A stretch of 64,000 nucleotides of DNA from CAZAYY01 sp964489525 (GTDB lineage Bacteria; Chloroflexota; Anaerolineae; Anaerolineales; JABWBV01): NCBI GenBank assembly GCA_964489525.1, contig CAZAYY010000013.1:1-64000 (forward strand). Reading direction: 5' to 3'. Below, piece after piece: positions 23,925 to 33,326 of this stretch; the first letter of the stretch is position 1, and each line of letters starts with the position of its first letter. Made by a program: the position numbers and the translations under genes. The notes beneath the pieces were generated by a model. It ran no database searches. It was not told the origin of the DNA and saw nothing but the letters and a program-made list of their open reading frames with translations.

Positions 23925-24662
23925 TTGGATCATAAAACACCGCTATTACAGCATGTGCGCCCTACACTGCGCTCTTATTTGCCAGACTTATTCGATTTGT
24001 TTTTGTTGAGCGGTCTGGTGATCCTGGCCGATCAGGCTTTTAAAGAATGGGTCCGGCTCACCGTCAGCATGGGCGGGATATGGAACGCATTCCTGGAATT
24101 GCTCCCTTACGCACGGGTTGTCCATTGGAAAAACTACGGCGCTGCTTTTGGAATGTTCCAAAACGGAAACATGATTTTTGCCATCCTGGCGGTATTGGTC
24201 AGTCTATTGATTGTCAATTTTTACCCCACCATCCCTCGGTCAGAATGGTATTTGCGCACCGCTTTGGCGCTGCAGTTGGGCGGTGCTGTGGGAAACCTGC
24301 TGGATCGCATTCGTTTGGGTTGGGTTACAGATTGGATTTCCATTCTCGATTTTCCCGTGTTCAATCTGGCAGACCTGAGCATTACCCTGGGGGTAATCTT
24401 CATTTTTTTGCCTTTTGTCCTCGCCGCTCGATCAGAATATCAACAAATTCGCTTGCGCAGGTTAGCCAACGCGATAGGAATGCGCCGTCGAAGGAAGAAA
24501 ACCCAAAGGGCGGCCCTGGCAGAGGAGGAGCCCCTTTCTTTGGGGTTGTTGGAATTGGCCCTGCACCGGGTTCGACGAACCCAGTTAAGTGTGCTCAAGC
24601 TGGAAGCGAAGCGTTTGCGTCACAGGCGTATGGTTCGTTTGAATAAAAAGCACACCCATTAA
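23925..24662 (+). CDS. lspA: Lipoprotein signal peptidase with long basic C-terminal tail
   Basis: This 245-residue protein has about four TM helices and the LspA signatures KNYGAAFGMF, GNLLDRIRLGWVTDW and FNLADLSI, which supply the two catalytic aspartates that cut prolipoproteins after lipidation. TTG at 23925 follows AAAGG (23911-23915); TTG at 23901 lacks a ribosome site. After the last helix comes a strongly basic tail of about 70 residues, absent from typical LspA (about 160 residues). rluD follows, a common pair; lgt is at 35909. Confidence 0.9.
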   Translation: MDHKTPLLQHVRPTLRSYLPDLFDLFLLSGLVILADQAFKEWVRLTVSMGGIWNAFLELLPYARVVHWKNYGAAFGMFQNGNMIFAILAVLVSLLIVNFYPTIPRSEWYLRTALALQLGGAVGNLLDRIRLGWVTDWISILDFPVFNLADLSITLGVIFIFLPFVLAARSEYQQIRLRRLANAIGMRRRRKKTQRAALAEEEPLSLGLLELALHRVRRTQLSVLKLEAKRLRHRRMVRLNKKHTH

Positions 24663-24673
24663 GGGTGAATCAT

Positions 24674-25600
24674 ATGAATGCTCAGGTTTATATCTTCCAA
24701 TACCTCGAATCTAATCCAGTTCGCCTGGATGTTTTTCTGGCAGAGCAGCTGCCGGACCTTTCCCGTTCCCGGACCCAGGCGTTAATCAAGACCGGCAACG
24801 TATTGGTAAATGGGGCGGTTCCCAGAAAAACCGGCCATGCACTGGAAGCGGGTGATGAAATCCAGGTGACCTTGCCCCCGGTGCAGCCATCCGGGTTGGC
24901 GGCAGAGGATATCCCTTTAGATGTTTTATTTGAAAACTCATCGGTCCTGGTTATTAACAAACCCGCTGGCCTGGTGGTGCATCCCGCCCCGGGCCATGGC
25001 AGCGGCACCCTTGTCAATGCGGTGTTGGCACATGCGCCTGAAATTGAAGGAATTGGGGGGGAACAGCGCCCTGGAATCGTCCATCGCCTCGACAAAGACA
25101 CGAGTGGTGTAATTCTGGTTGCTAAAAATGACCGGGCTCACCAGTTTTTACAAGAACAGTTTCGAACCCGGCAGGTTCAGAAAACCTACCTGGCTCTGGT
25201 GGATGGCATTCCCCCGACACCCCAGGGCGTTATCGAAGCGGCAATTGCACGGGACAATCACAGCCGCGACCGGATGGCTTTGGTAGCCGAACACCGCGGG
25301 CGTATGGCCGTGACGGAATATGCCACCCTGGAGTCTTTTCCCCAACATACCTTGCTGGAAGCGCATCCGGTTACCGGGAGAACCCACCAGATTCGCCTGC
25401 ACCTTGCATTTCTGGGAACACCGGTGGTTGGTGACCGAACCTACGGCCGGAAAAAGAGCAGCCTGCCGATCAATCGTCATTTCTTGCATGCTTATCGCAT
25501 TGTGATTCGACTGCCTGGCGAAGAACAGCCGCGCACTTTCATTGCACCCATCCCAGAAGAACTGGAAAAAATTCTTCAATCTCTCAGGAGGAATGTATGA
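24674..25600 (+). CDS. rluD: 23S rRNA pseudouridine synthase, RluD type
   Basis: This 308-residue protein has an S4 RNA-binding domain (about 12-75) and a RluA/RluD catalytic domain with HRLDKDTSGVILVAK carrying the catalytic Asp, and GRTHQIRLHLAFLG. It isomerises specific uridines in 23S rRNA. The ATG at 24674 is preferred because AAGGGTG is suitably placed; GTG at 24665 is the alternative. Its 3' end overlaps the next gene by 4 nt. Confidence 0.93.
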   Translation: MNAQVYIFQYLESNPVRLDVFLAEQLPDLSRSRTQALIKTGNVLVNGAVPRKTGHALEAGDEIQVTLPPVQPSGLAAEDIPLDVLFENSSVLVINKPAGLVVHPAPGHGSGTLVNAVLAHAPEIEGIGGEQRPGIVHRLDKDTSGVILVAKNDRAHQFLQEQFRTRQVQKTYLALVDGIPPTPQGVIEAAIARDNHSRDRMALVAEHRGRMAVTEYATLESFPQHTLLEAHPVTGRTHQIRLHLAFLGTPVVGDRTYGRKKSSLPINRHFLHAYRIVIRLPGEEQPRTFIAPIPEELEKILQSLRRNV

Positions 25601-26637
25601 ACATCATTGACCTTCGTTCGGATACGGTTACTCAGCCCACACCGGAAATGCGTGAAGCAATGGCGCGCGCCCGGGTTGGGGATGATGTTTATGGGGAAGA
25701 CCTTACGGTGAATTTATTGCAAGAAATGGCAGCTGACCTACTGGGTAAAGAGGCCGGGTTGTTTGTTCCAAGCGGAACCATGGGCAACCTTGCTGCCATC
25801 CTGGCGCACTGCGGCCGCGGTGATGAGGTAATCCTTGGACATCTCTCTCATACCCACCTGTACGAGGCCGGCGGAATTGCTGTTTTGGGTGGCGTGCACC
25901 CGCGCACCGTCACAAATCAGCTTGATGGTACCCTTGGGCTGGATGAAATCCAGGCTGCAATTCGTTCAGACGACCCCCATTTTCCCATCTCCCGGTTAAT
26001 CAGCCTTGAGAACACCCACAACCGCTGTGGGGGTGCAGTGCTGTCCGTGGAGTATGGCCAAAGCGTTCGCCAACTGGCAAATGATAACGGGCTCTTGATG
26101 CACTTGGATGGCGCCCGACTTTTTAATGCAGCGGTGGCTTTGGAGGTTCCGGCCCAGAAACTGGCCGAGCCCTTTGATTCGATTACTTTTTGCCTGAGCA
26201 AAGCCTTGTGCGCACCTGTGGGTTCCATCCTGGTGGGCAGTAAGCCCTTTATTGCCAAAGCGCTGCGCATGCGCAAAATTTTGGGAGGCGGAATGCGCCA
26301 GGCCGGAATTGTTGCCGCTGCCGGGGTTGTCGCATTAGAGAAGATGATTGACCGCCTATCCGAAGATCACCAACGGGCTGCCACGCTGGCCCAGGGGTTG
26401 GCGCAAGTTGTTGGCATCCAGGTGGAAACCGAAAACCCACCCTCCAACATGGTTTACCTGCATATCTCCCCTGAAATCCCGATTTCCCCCCAGGAATTTC
26501 GCCAGAAACTTGGGGATGCCGGGGTTTTGGTGGGGCATGTTGGCGCCCGTCGCTTCCGCCTTGTGACCCATTACTGGGTGGATGACCAGGCGGTTCAGGC
26601 GACAATCCAGGCGTTCTCGGCTGCCATCCATTCCTGA
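25597..26637 (+). CDS. ltaE: Low-specificity L-threonine aldolase
   Basis: This 346-residue PLP enzyme cleaves L-threonine/allo-threonine to glycine and acetaldehyde. It begins with the typical IDLRSDTVTQPTPEMREAM, has GDDVYGEDLTVN and LFVPSGTMGNLAA, HLDGARLFNA, and the PLP lysine in FCLSKALCAPVGS. AGGAGG lies at a normal distance from the ATG, which overlaps the rluD stop. A terminator-like stem follows. Confidence 0.93.
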   Translation: MNIIDLRSDTVTQPTPEMREAMARARVGDDVYGEDLTVNLLQEMAADLLGKEAGLFVPSGTMGNLAAILAHCGRGDEVILGHLSHTHLYEAGGIAVLGGVHPRTVTNQLDGTLGLDEIQAAIRSDDPHFPISRLISLENTHNRCGGAVLSVEYGQSVRQLANDNGLLMHLDGARLFNAAVALEVPAQKLAEPFDSITFCLSKALCAPVGSILVGSKPFIAKALRMRKILGGGMRQAGIVAAAGVVALEKMIDRLSEDHQRAATLAQGLAQVVGIQVETENPPSNMVYLHISPEIPISPQEFRQKLGDAGVLVGHVGARRFRLVTHYWVDDQAVQATIQAFSAAIHS

Positions 26638-26660
26638 ACCATTTTGGCTGCTAAAAAATA

Positions 26661-26697
26661 AAGGCTCCCCGGTTTGTTTCGGGTTGAGCCTGGTTTT
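26661..26697 (+). terminator. Terminator-like hairpin after ltaE
   Basis: AGGCTC-CCCG pairs with CGGG-TT-GAGCCT around TTTGTTT and is followed by GGTTTTGG. The stem has a small bulge and the T-run is weak. Confidence 0.5.
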
Positions 26698-26725
26698 GGC
26701 ATTCAGAAATTTTCGTTACCCTGAA

Positions 26726-26734
26726 TGTTATAAT
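26726..26734 (+). promoter_or_regulatory. Extended -10 promoter before the purine phosphorylase gene
   Basis: TG-T-TATAAT is a perfect extended -10 element; no good -35 box is visible. Transcription would start near 26741, about 90 nt before the start codon. Confidence 0.55.
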
Positions 26735-26832
26735 GTAAGCAGCAAAAATTTCACGATTACCCCCCTTCTCTTGTGGTTTGAAATCAATTTTTTGCCAGAA
26801 GAGCGGGATGTGTTAATTGAAAAGGATGAATT

Positions 26833-27675
26833 ATGCAGACATTTATCACCCTTGAACAGATTGACCAGGCCGCAGATTACATACGCTCCCAGATTACCAC
26901 CCAACCTCGCATCGGATTGATCCTGGGATCCGGTTTAAGCAGCCTTGCAGATAGTATTCAGGAAGCCGTACGGGTCCCGTTTCAAGAGATCCCCAATTGG
27001 CCGGTTTCCACAGTCCAGGGCCATGCCGGTAAACTTGTGGTTGGGTTATTGGAAAACACTCCGGTGATGGTGATGCAAGGGCGGGTTCACTATTACGAAG
27101 GTTACAGCATTTCGCAGGTGGGTTTTCCGGTCCGGGTATTGACCCGCTTGGGCATCCAATCTTTGATCGTGACCAATGCTGCTGGTGGAATCAACCCGGA
27201 ATTTGACCCGGGTGATTTAATGTTGATTACCGACCACCTCAGCCTGATTTCAATGGGGGGCGAAAACCCCCTGCGAGGTCCCAACCTGGATGAATTTGGC
27301 CCGCGATTTCCCGATATGAGCCAGGCTTATGATCGAGAATACTTAACCGCAGCTCGCTCGGCCGCCAAAAAGCTGGGCCTGAATCTGCGCGAGGGCGTTT
27401 ATGGAGGCCTTGCCGGCCCGTCTTTTGAAACCCCCGCGGATATTCGCTATTTGAAACTGATTGGTGCAGATGCAGTAGGAATGTCTACCGTTCCAGAAGT
27501 CATCGTAGCTCGCCACGCCGGGCTACGGGTGTTGGGAATTTCGGGCATCAGCAACAAGGCGAACCTGGATGGCAACACCATCACCACTCACCAAGAGGTG
27601 CTCGAAGCAGGGTTGAAGATTACACCGGCTTTAACCACCCTCATTCGGGAGATTTTGAGCCAGGGAGTATTGTAA
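26833..27675 (+). CDS. punA: Purine nucleoside phosphorylase (trimeric type)
   Basis: This 280-residue enzyme phosphorolyses purine nucleosides for salvage. It shows the phosphate-binding ILGSGLSSLA, HAGKL and MQGRVHYYEGY, the NAAGGINPEFDPGDLMLI segment and GLAGPSFETPADIR. GISNKAN provides the Asn that in mammalian-type PNP prefers 6-oxopurines (guanosine, inosine). MTA phosphorylase, a homologue, is encoded at 44244-45110. It is followed 4 nt later by a membrane-protein gene. Confidence 0.94.
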   Translation: MQTFITLEQIDQAADYIRSQITTQPRIGLILGSGLSSLADSIQEAVRVPFQEIPNWPVSTVQGHAGKLVVGLLENTPVMVMQGRVHYYEGYSISQVGFPVRVLTRLGIQSLIVTNAAGGINPEFDPGDLMLITDHLSLISMGGENPLRGPNLDEFGPRFPDMSQAYDREYLTAARSAAKKLGLNLREGVYGGLAGPSFETPADIRYLKLIGADAVGMSTVPEVIVARHAGLRVLGISGISNKANLDGNTITTHQEVLEAGLKITPALTTLIREILSQGVL

Positions 27676-27679
27676 AAAA

Positions 27680-28402
27680 TTGGCTGACATGCAGTGGTTA
27701 GACACGGTTCTCAGGTTTTTCAGGGAATATGAAACCTGGATCTACATTTTATTAAGCCTGGGAGCGCTGATTTATTTTCGCCGGTTTGTCCTTGCCTGGC
27801 AGGAGCTGCGGGGGTCTGTTTTTGGCCTGGAGCGCGAAGCGGCCCAGGTTCGGGTAAACCAATCTGCTACGGCTTTAATTTTGTTGGTGATCCTCGCCAT
27901 TGCTGAATTTGTCATCATTTCGTTCATTGCGCCCATGTATCCTCAGGCCAACCCCCTGCTTACCCCCACGCTAAACGTGCTTGCCACCCCAACCGAAACC
28001 CTGGCTCCCTTACCCACAGCCGGACCAGGCACACCCGAAGTAGATTTGCCAACCCTGACTCCGATGCCAACCATTGAAGTTAACACCGATGGCTGTATTC
28101 CTAACCAAATTGAAATCACCTCTCCACAAAATGGAACCTGGATCAGCGGCGCAATTCCCATTGAAGGCAGTGCCAACGCGCCAGATTTTGGGTTTTATAT
28201 TCTGGAATTTGCGCCTTTGCGAGATTCTCAATGGCAGGCTCTCGCCGCAGGGCGTTCACCTGTGGTGAATGGTACCTTGATTTTAAATTGGGATACCACC
28301 TCCCTTCAAAACACGGATTATGTTCTCCGCCTGGTTTTGGAAGACAACAAGCGTGTCCAGGTTGGCAGCTGCAGTGTCCAGGTACGGGTGAACAATCCTT
28401 AA
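27680..28402 (+). CDS. Membrane-anchored protein with extracellular Ig-like domain
   Basis: This 240-residue protein is of unknown function. There are two hydrophobic helices (about 18-36 and 63-88), then a Pro/Thr-rich linker (about 90-135). A C-terminal beta-rich domain (about 140-240) shows IEITSPQNGTWISGAIPIEG and LILNWDTTSLQNTDYVLRL, like Ig-like/Big-type folds in Chloroflexota surface proteins. The start is TTG at 27680, 4 nt after punA; ATG 27689 is the alternative. Two cysteines could form a disulfide. Confidence 0.65.
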   Translation: MADMQWLDTVLRFFREYETWIYILLSLGALIYFRRFVLAWQELRGSVFGLEREAAQVRVNQSATALILLVILAIAEFVIISFIAPMYPQANPLLTPTLNVLATPTETLAPLPTAGPGTPEVDLPTLTPMPTIEVNTDGCIPNQIEITSPQNGTWISGAIPIEGSANAPDFGFYILEFAPLRDSQWQALAAGRSPVVNGTLILNWDTTSLQNTDYVLRLVLEDNKRVQVGSCSVQVRVNNP

Positions 28403-28424
28403 CCTTATTTATTTGAAAGATATT

Positions 28425-28964
28425 ATGCCTGAAATTCACATTCGCCCATTCCAACCTTCTGATTTGCCCGCTCTGGTGTCAATTGACCATCGCTACACAA
28501 CCGATTATGTCTGGCAGATGGAACAACAAATGGATGCCTCTCAGGTCAAAATCACCTTTCGAGAAGCTCGTTTACCGCGCACCGCCCAGGTGGATTACCC
28601 CCGCCCGCCTCTTCACCTTGCAGACCGTTGGCATGAATATGCCGTGATTCTGGTAGCGCTCAAAAACCACACTCCCATTGGGTATGCGGGTGTGGTTCGG
28701 GATCATAACCCGGGATATTTGCGGGTTACCGATATGGCTGTGGCGGTTCCATCCAGGCATCAAGGCGTAGCCAGGGTGTTGTTGTTCTCTGCAGAAGAAT
28801 GGGCACGCGAACAAAAAGCTACCCACTTGATGCTTGAAATGCAGTCGAAAAATTTCCCTGCAATTTCGCTTGCCCTAAAAACCGGTTATGAATTTTGCGG
28901 CTATAATGACCGGCATTATGCCAACCGGGATATTGCTTTGTTTTTTGGAAAACCGCTAACCTGA
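28425..28964 (+). CDS. GNAT-family N-acetyltransferase
   Basis: This 179-residue single-domain acetyltransferase has MAVAVPSRHQGVARVLLFSAEEWA (acetyl-CoA motif A with R/Q-x-x-G-x-A) and ISLALKTGYEFCGYND (motif B). Similar proteins acetylate amino groups of small molecules or protein N-termini; substrate unknown. ATG 28425 is chosen, with a weak GAAAGA upstream; TTG 28413 in frame is possible. Confidence 0.82.
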   Translation: MPEIHIRPFQPSDLPALVSIDHRYTTDYVWQMEQQMDASQVKITFREARLPRTAQVDYPRPPLHLADRWHEYAVILVALKNHTPIGYAGVVRDHNPGYLRVTDMAVAVPSRHQGVARVLLFSAEEWAREQKATHLMLEMQSKNFPAISLALKTGYEFCGYNDRHYANRDIALFFGKPLT

Positions 28965-29005
28965 GCGGATTGTGCGCAACCTGTTTTGCGCATTTGACAA
29001 TTAAA

Positions 29006-30940
29006 ATGTCTCTATTTCTGACGCTTCTTCAAACCCTCAGCACAATTCTTACGGCGGGTATCGCGATAACGTCGTTTTCGTTGCTCATTTATGCCCTGAC
29101 ATTTAACTTGCGTGATCGGGTGGCGCGCACGTTCATGTTAATTTTGCTTTGGATTACCATTGCATTTACCGGAGAAGCGTTGGGCACTGTCGCACGCGAT
29201 TTGCAATCCGCAGAAGCCTGGTATCTTTTCCAGTGGGTTGGCCTGGTTTTTTTACCCACATCGTACTACCATTTTTCGGATGCAATCCTATCCACAACGG
29301 GCCGTCCATCGCGAGGGCGCCGCCGTCTGGCAGTTCGTCTGGGCTATTTTGTTTCTGCCGCATTTCTGATTGCCCTGCCTGCCGGCTTATTGGTAGGGGG
29401 CGCGGTTGCGGATAGCAGTGGTTTTATTTACCTGGAACGCACCGACCTGACGGGGATTTTCACTCTGTACTACTGCCTGGGGTTTGGCATGTCCTGGGCG
29501 AATTTTTACCGGGCTTACCAGCGCTCGGTCACATCTACAAGCCGCCGCCGTATGCGCTATTTGATGACGGGCGCGCTTGCCCCTGCACTCGGCTCCTTTC
29601 CATATCTCTTGTTTGGTGCCAGCCTGGCTGCGAACAACCGCTTATTTTTCTGGCTTACCGCCAATGCAACCACCATCCTGGTTTTTTGGTTTCTCATCAG
29701 CATGGCGTATGCTGTGGCTTTCTTTGGTACGCCCTGGCCCGATCGGGTGGTCCGGCGCCGCCTGGCGCAGTGGTTGGTGCGCGGCCCGGTTACCGCATCC
29801 ATCACCCTGGGCGTTACGACCCTTGCCCGCAGACTGGGCGTTTCTTTTGGCGTGCCTGACACGGTATTCGTCCCACTGAGCATGGTGCTTTCCATTCTGG
29901 TCATTGAGCACCTTATTACGGTGTTTGCGCCTATCTGGGAAACCTGGTTTTATGACCGTGACCAGGAAGACCTTAATCTGCTGCAAAACCTGGAAGATCG
30001 CTTTATGACCTACGGCGATGCTCAGCAGTTTCTAGAGTCGGTGCTTGCTGCTGTTTGTGACCAGTGCCAATCTACTTATGCCTTTGCTGCCGAAGTGCGC
30101 GAAGAAGACCTGGTAGATATCGTATCCGTGGGTTTAGAGCCTGCCTTATTTGAAAACCAAAACCCGGATGAGATGGTCCGGTTGGCTGCGCAACAAAATG
30201 GGGGCGGCGAACTGCTCACCTGGGGCGATTTCGCTGTAATTCCCCTCCACCCCGCTGGGCCTCTGCGGTATTCCAGCGGCAGTTCCGTTTTATTGGGTGT
30301 GTTGGGGTTTCACCGCAGTGCTGCCCAAAAACTGGATGAGGAACAATCCCTGGCGCTGCGTTCTCTAAGCCGCCGTGCGGCTTTGGTTCTTGAGGACCGC
30401 CGGATGCAAGAGCAAATTTTCGCCTCTGTGCGCGGGATTTCACCCCAGATGGAGCAAATTCAGCGGCTGCGCGCTGCTTCTCGGTATAACCGAGCGGCAA
30501 TGTTAAATGAACCCGAAAACTTACCGGAAAATTCGGATATTTCCCAGGCAGTAAAAGATGCATTGAGCCACTATTGGGGTGGGCCAAAGCTGACCACCAA
30601 TCCACTGGTTCAGTTCCAGGTGGTTCAAAGAGCGATGGACTCCCATGAAGGCAACCTGTCTAACGCGATGCGCTCCATTTTACGCGAGGCAGTCCAGCGC
30701 GTTCGCCCGGAAGGCGACCGGCGCTTTACAGGCGAATGGATTTTGTATAATATTCTTGAGATGAAGTTCTTAGAGGGCCGCCGGGTGCGCGAAGTGGCGC
30801 GTAAACTTGCAATGTCTGAAGCAGACCTTTATCGTAAACAGCGCCTCGCAATCGAGGCTGTGGCCAAAGCCATCCTGGAGATGGAAAAAGAATCCCAGGA
30901 AAAAGACGGAGCCCATGAGCACAGCGAAACCCTCCCCTAA
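29006..30940 (+). CDS. Membrane sensor with GAF domain and HTH-like C-terminus
   Basis: This 644-residue protein has about eight TM helices (1-320), a GAF-like cytosolic sensor domain (about 335-480), and a helical C-terminus containing EGRRVREVARKLAMSEADLY. That C-terminus resembles the sigma region 4/HTH segments found at the ends of Chloroflexota regulators. No kinase, cyclase or receiver domain is present. It looks like a one-component membrane-bound transcriptional regulator; ligand and targets are unknown. ATG 29006 fits the hydrophobic N-terminus better than TTG 28970. It overlaps the ftsK start by 26 nt. Confidence 0.65.
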   Translation: MSLFLTLLQTLSTILTAGIAITSFSLLIYALTFNLRDRVARTFMLILLWITIAFTGEALGTVARDLQSAEAWYLFQWVGLVFLPTSYYHFSDAILSTTGRPSRGRRRLAVRLGYFVSAAFLIALPAGLLVGGAVADSSGFIYLERTDLTGIFTLYYCLGFGMSWANFYRAYQRSVTSTSRRRMRYLMTGALAPALGSFPYLLFGASLAANNRLFFWLTANATTILVFWFLISMAYAVAFFGTPWPDRVVRRRLAQWLVRGPVTASITLGVTTLARRLGVSFGVPDTVFVPLSMVLSILVIEHLITVFAPIWETWFYDRDQEDLNLLQNLEDRFMTYGDAQQFLESVLAAVCDQCQSTYAFAAEVREEDLVDIVSVGLEPALFENQNPDEMVRLAAQQNGGGELLTWGDFAVIPLHPAGPLRYSSGSSVLLGVLGFHRSAAQKLDEEQSLALRSLSRRAALVLEDRRMQEQIFASVRGISPQMEQIQRLRAASRYNRAAMLNEPENLPENSDISQAVKDALSHYWGGPKLTTNPLVQFQVVQRAMDSHEGNLSNAMRSILREAVQRVRPEGDRRFTGEWILYNILEMKFLEGRRVREVARKLAMSEADLYRKQRLAIEAVAKAILEMEKESQEKDGAHEHSETLP

Positions 30941-33212
30941 AAAACATAAGCCCTCTCCGAAAAACGAGCCTCAACAACCACAAGAGCCCGATTTTGGCCA
31001 GCAAATCTTGAATTTTTTACTGCGTTTTCAGCGATACGCAGGGGATTTGCTGATTATTCTCCTGTTTGCTCTGGGCCTGGTGGTTTTGTTGGGTTTATTG
31101 GGGGTGACTTCGGGGGTGGTGATTACCCCGGTGGTCAGTTTTTTCCGGCGTTGGTTGGGCATTGGCAGCTACATGGTTGCCTTATTGTCTTTCTGGTTGG
31201 GCTACATGCTTTTTCAAAACCGGCTTTCGGGGCAGACAGAATTTGGCAAACCCGGCCCCTCCGTTCATTGGGGGCGATTGGTCTCTTTGGAGATTGCCGT
31301 CTTTTGCCTGATGGCCCTGGTTTCGTTGTCCAATGGCTCGCGAATTGACCGGGCGGAACAAGGCCAGGATGGCGGCATTATTGGATGGGGCATTGCCGAC
31401 CTGGTCCAGTTGGGTTTAGGCAGCTGGTTGGGCTCGTTGGTTCTTGGGCTGGTGTTGTTGGTTGCCCTCATGGTCGGTCTGGGAGTCTGGGGGAAGTTCT
31501 GGACCTGGGCTGCCAAAAAGTTGGAGGGCCAGCCCGTTGGGATTCCTGCTGCCCACCAGGGTTTAGAAACCGGCCTGCCGGTTCAAGACAGCCCGGTTTC
31601 CCAACGGCATAAGCCTGTTCATCTTTCACCCGCGAACCAGGCCAATGGAGGGCGTGCCCACCCCGTTTTAGACAACCAGTTTAAGAAAAATTTCAAGGTT
31701 GATTCTACACCTGCAAAGCCTGCCGGCCCTCCGCCACCGCGCAGCCAGGACTTACCCCCGCTTTCCCTGCTCTCGGATGAGAAAACCAACCGCCCGGATG
31801 AACGCCACATTAACCTGACCGCAGGCCTGATTGAAAAAACCCTGTCTGATTTTGGAATCCCCGCCAAGGTCATTGATGTCCAAATTGGGCCAACCGTCAC
31901 CCAGTTTGCGGTGCAGCCTGGGTTTATTGAAAAACCCGGCCTGACTGAAGAAGAAATCCGCCGGCAAAAAGTGCGGGTTGCCCAAATTTCTGGATTGGCA
32001 CGCGACCTCACGCTGGCTCTTTCGGCCCAGCGCCTGCGCATCGAAGCCCCGGTTCCGGGCAAGAATTACATTGGTATCGAAGTGCCCAATCAGTCTGCAA
32101 CGCTTGTGCGTTTGAGGCCGTTATTGGAATCCGAAAACTATTATAAGATGGGTTCCCCGCTGACCATTGCCCTGGGGCAAGATGTTAGTGGGCGGCCTGT
32201 TGTTGCCGACCTGGCCAAAATGCCCCATATATTGATTGCAGGCACAACCGGTTCTGGGAAATCTGTTGGAATTACTGCCATTGCCACCTGCTTGATCATG
32301 AATAACTCTCCAGAAACCCTGCGGCTGGTTTTGATTGACCCGAAAAAGGTAGAGCTGGTTCGGTTCAATGGCCTTCCCCATATCCTGGGCAAGGTTGAAA
32401 CCGACCTTGAGCGTATATTAGGCGTTTTGCGCTGGGTGGTGGCCGAGATGGACCAGCGCTATAAACTGCTGGAACAGTACCGCGCTCGGAATATTGATGC
32501 TTACAACAAGAAAATCCAGGGTAAGCGCAACGCTTCTCCGCTGCCCTACATTGTGGTGATGGTGGATGAACTCGCCGATTTGATGATGTTGGCCGCGGAA
32601 CAGGCCGAGCCTGCCCTGGTGCGCCTGGCCCAGCTTGCCCGCGCAACCGGGATTCACCTGGTAATTGCCACGCAACGACCCAGCACAGATGTCATTACGG
32701 GTTTGATTAAAGCCAACTTTCCTGCCCGACTTGCCTTTAACGTGGCAGCGGCGGTAGATTCCAGGGTCATTCTCGACACCCAAGGGGCCGAAAGCCTGTT
32801 GGGGAAAGGGGATATGCTCTTCCAACCACCAGATGCGCCTGCCCCCCTGCGCGCCCAAGGGGCCATTATTTCAGATCAAGAGCTTTCTCGCATCATTCAT
32901 TTTTGGCAAGAACAATACGCCCAGGATGAAGGCGATGCTCCCTGGGATATGATGTTGGCACAAGAAGAAGTTGCCGCCGACCGGGACGACCTGGTGACCC
33001 AGGCCATCGAAATTATTAAGAAATCGCGCCGGGTTAGTGCTTCCATGCTCCAGCGCCGGCTGCGAATTGGCTATCCAAGAGCCGCCCGGTTGGTGGATGA
33101 ACTGGAGGAAATGGGCGTGATTGGCCCGGCGCGGGGAGCAGGTTTACAGCGTGATGTTCTGTTGGACCCGGATGAAAATCCGGACGGGGATGTTGAGGAT
33201 GAGAATTTTTAA
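30915..33212 (+). CDS. ftsK: DNA translocase FtsK/SpoIIIE
   Basis: This 765-residue protein has a basic N-terminus, four TM helices (about 45-205), a Pro-rich linker and an alpha-domain. The RecA-like motor has Walker A AGTTGSGKSVG and Walker B IVVMVDELADLM, and a C-terminal gamma winged helix (about 695-750, SASMLQRRLRIGYPRAARL) reads KOPS-like sequences. It pumps chromosomal DNA through the closing septum. The start at 30915 has GGAG upstream and overlaps the sensor gene by 26 nt; reading further upstream would overlap it by more than 100 nt. Confidence 0.95.
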   Translation: MSTAKPSPKKHKPSPKNEPQQPQEPDFGQQILNFLLRFQRYAGDLLIILLFALGLVVLLGLLGVTSGVVITPVVSFFRRWLGIGSYMVALLSFWLGYMLFQNRLSGQTEFGKPGPSVHWGRLVSLEIAVFCLMALVSLSNGSRIDRAEQGQDGGIIGWGIADLVQLGLGSWLGSLVLGLVLLVALMVGLGVWGKFWTWAAKKLEGQPVGIPAAHQGLETGLPVQDSPVSQRHKPVHLSPANQANGGRAHPVLDNQFKKNFKVDSTPAKPAGPPPPRSQDLPPLSLLSDEKTNRPDERHINLTAGLIEKTLSDFGIPAKVIDVQIGPTVTQFAVQPGFIEKPGLTEEEIRRQKVRVAQISGLARDLTLALSAQRLRIEAPVPGKNYIGIEVPNQSATLVRLRPLLESENYYKMGSPLTIALGQDVSGRPVVADLAKMPHILIAGTTGSGKSVGITAIATCLIMNNSPETLRLVLIDPKKVELVRFNGLPHILGKVETDLERILGVLRWVVAEMDQRYKLLEQYRARNIDAYNKKIQGKRNASPLPYIVVMVDELADLMMLAAEQAEPALVRLAQLARATGIHLVIATQRPSTDVITGLIKANFPARLAFNVAAAVDSRVILDTQGAESLLGKGDMLFQPPDAPAPLRAQGAIISDQELSRIIHFWQEQYAQDEGDAPWDMMLAQEEVAADRDDLVTQAIEIIKKSRRVSASMLQRRLRIGYPRAARLVDELEEMGVIGPARGAGLQRDVLLDPDENPDGDVEDENF

Positions 33213-33278
33213 CGGGAAAACCGAAATCTTTCCTCAGTTTTTCCGGGAATGATTAATGCGCCGGAACATATGAATAAA

Positions 33279-33310
33279 AAAACACCCCGGTTTTTAAGCC
33301 GGGGTGTTTT
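33279..33310. terminator. Bidirectional terminator between ftsK and cytochrome b
   Basis: AAAACACCCCGG pairs with CCGGGGTGTTTT around TTTTTAAG. Outer A/T runs on both sides allow termination of ftsK on the plus strand and cytochrome b on the minus strand. Confidence 0.9.
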
Positions 33311-33326
33311 CTTTCAAAAGTGTGGG

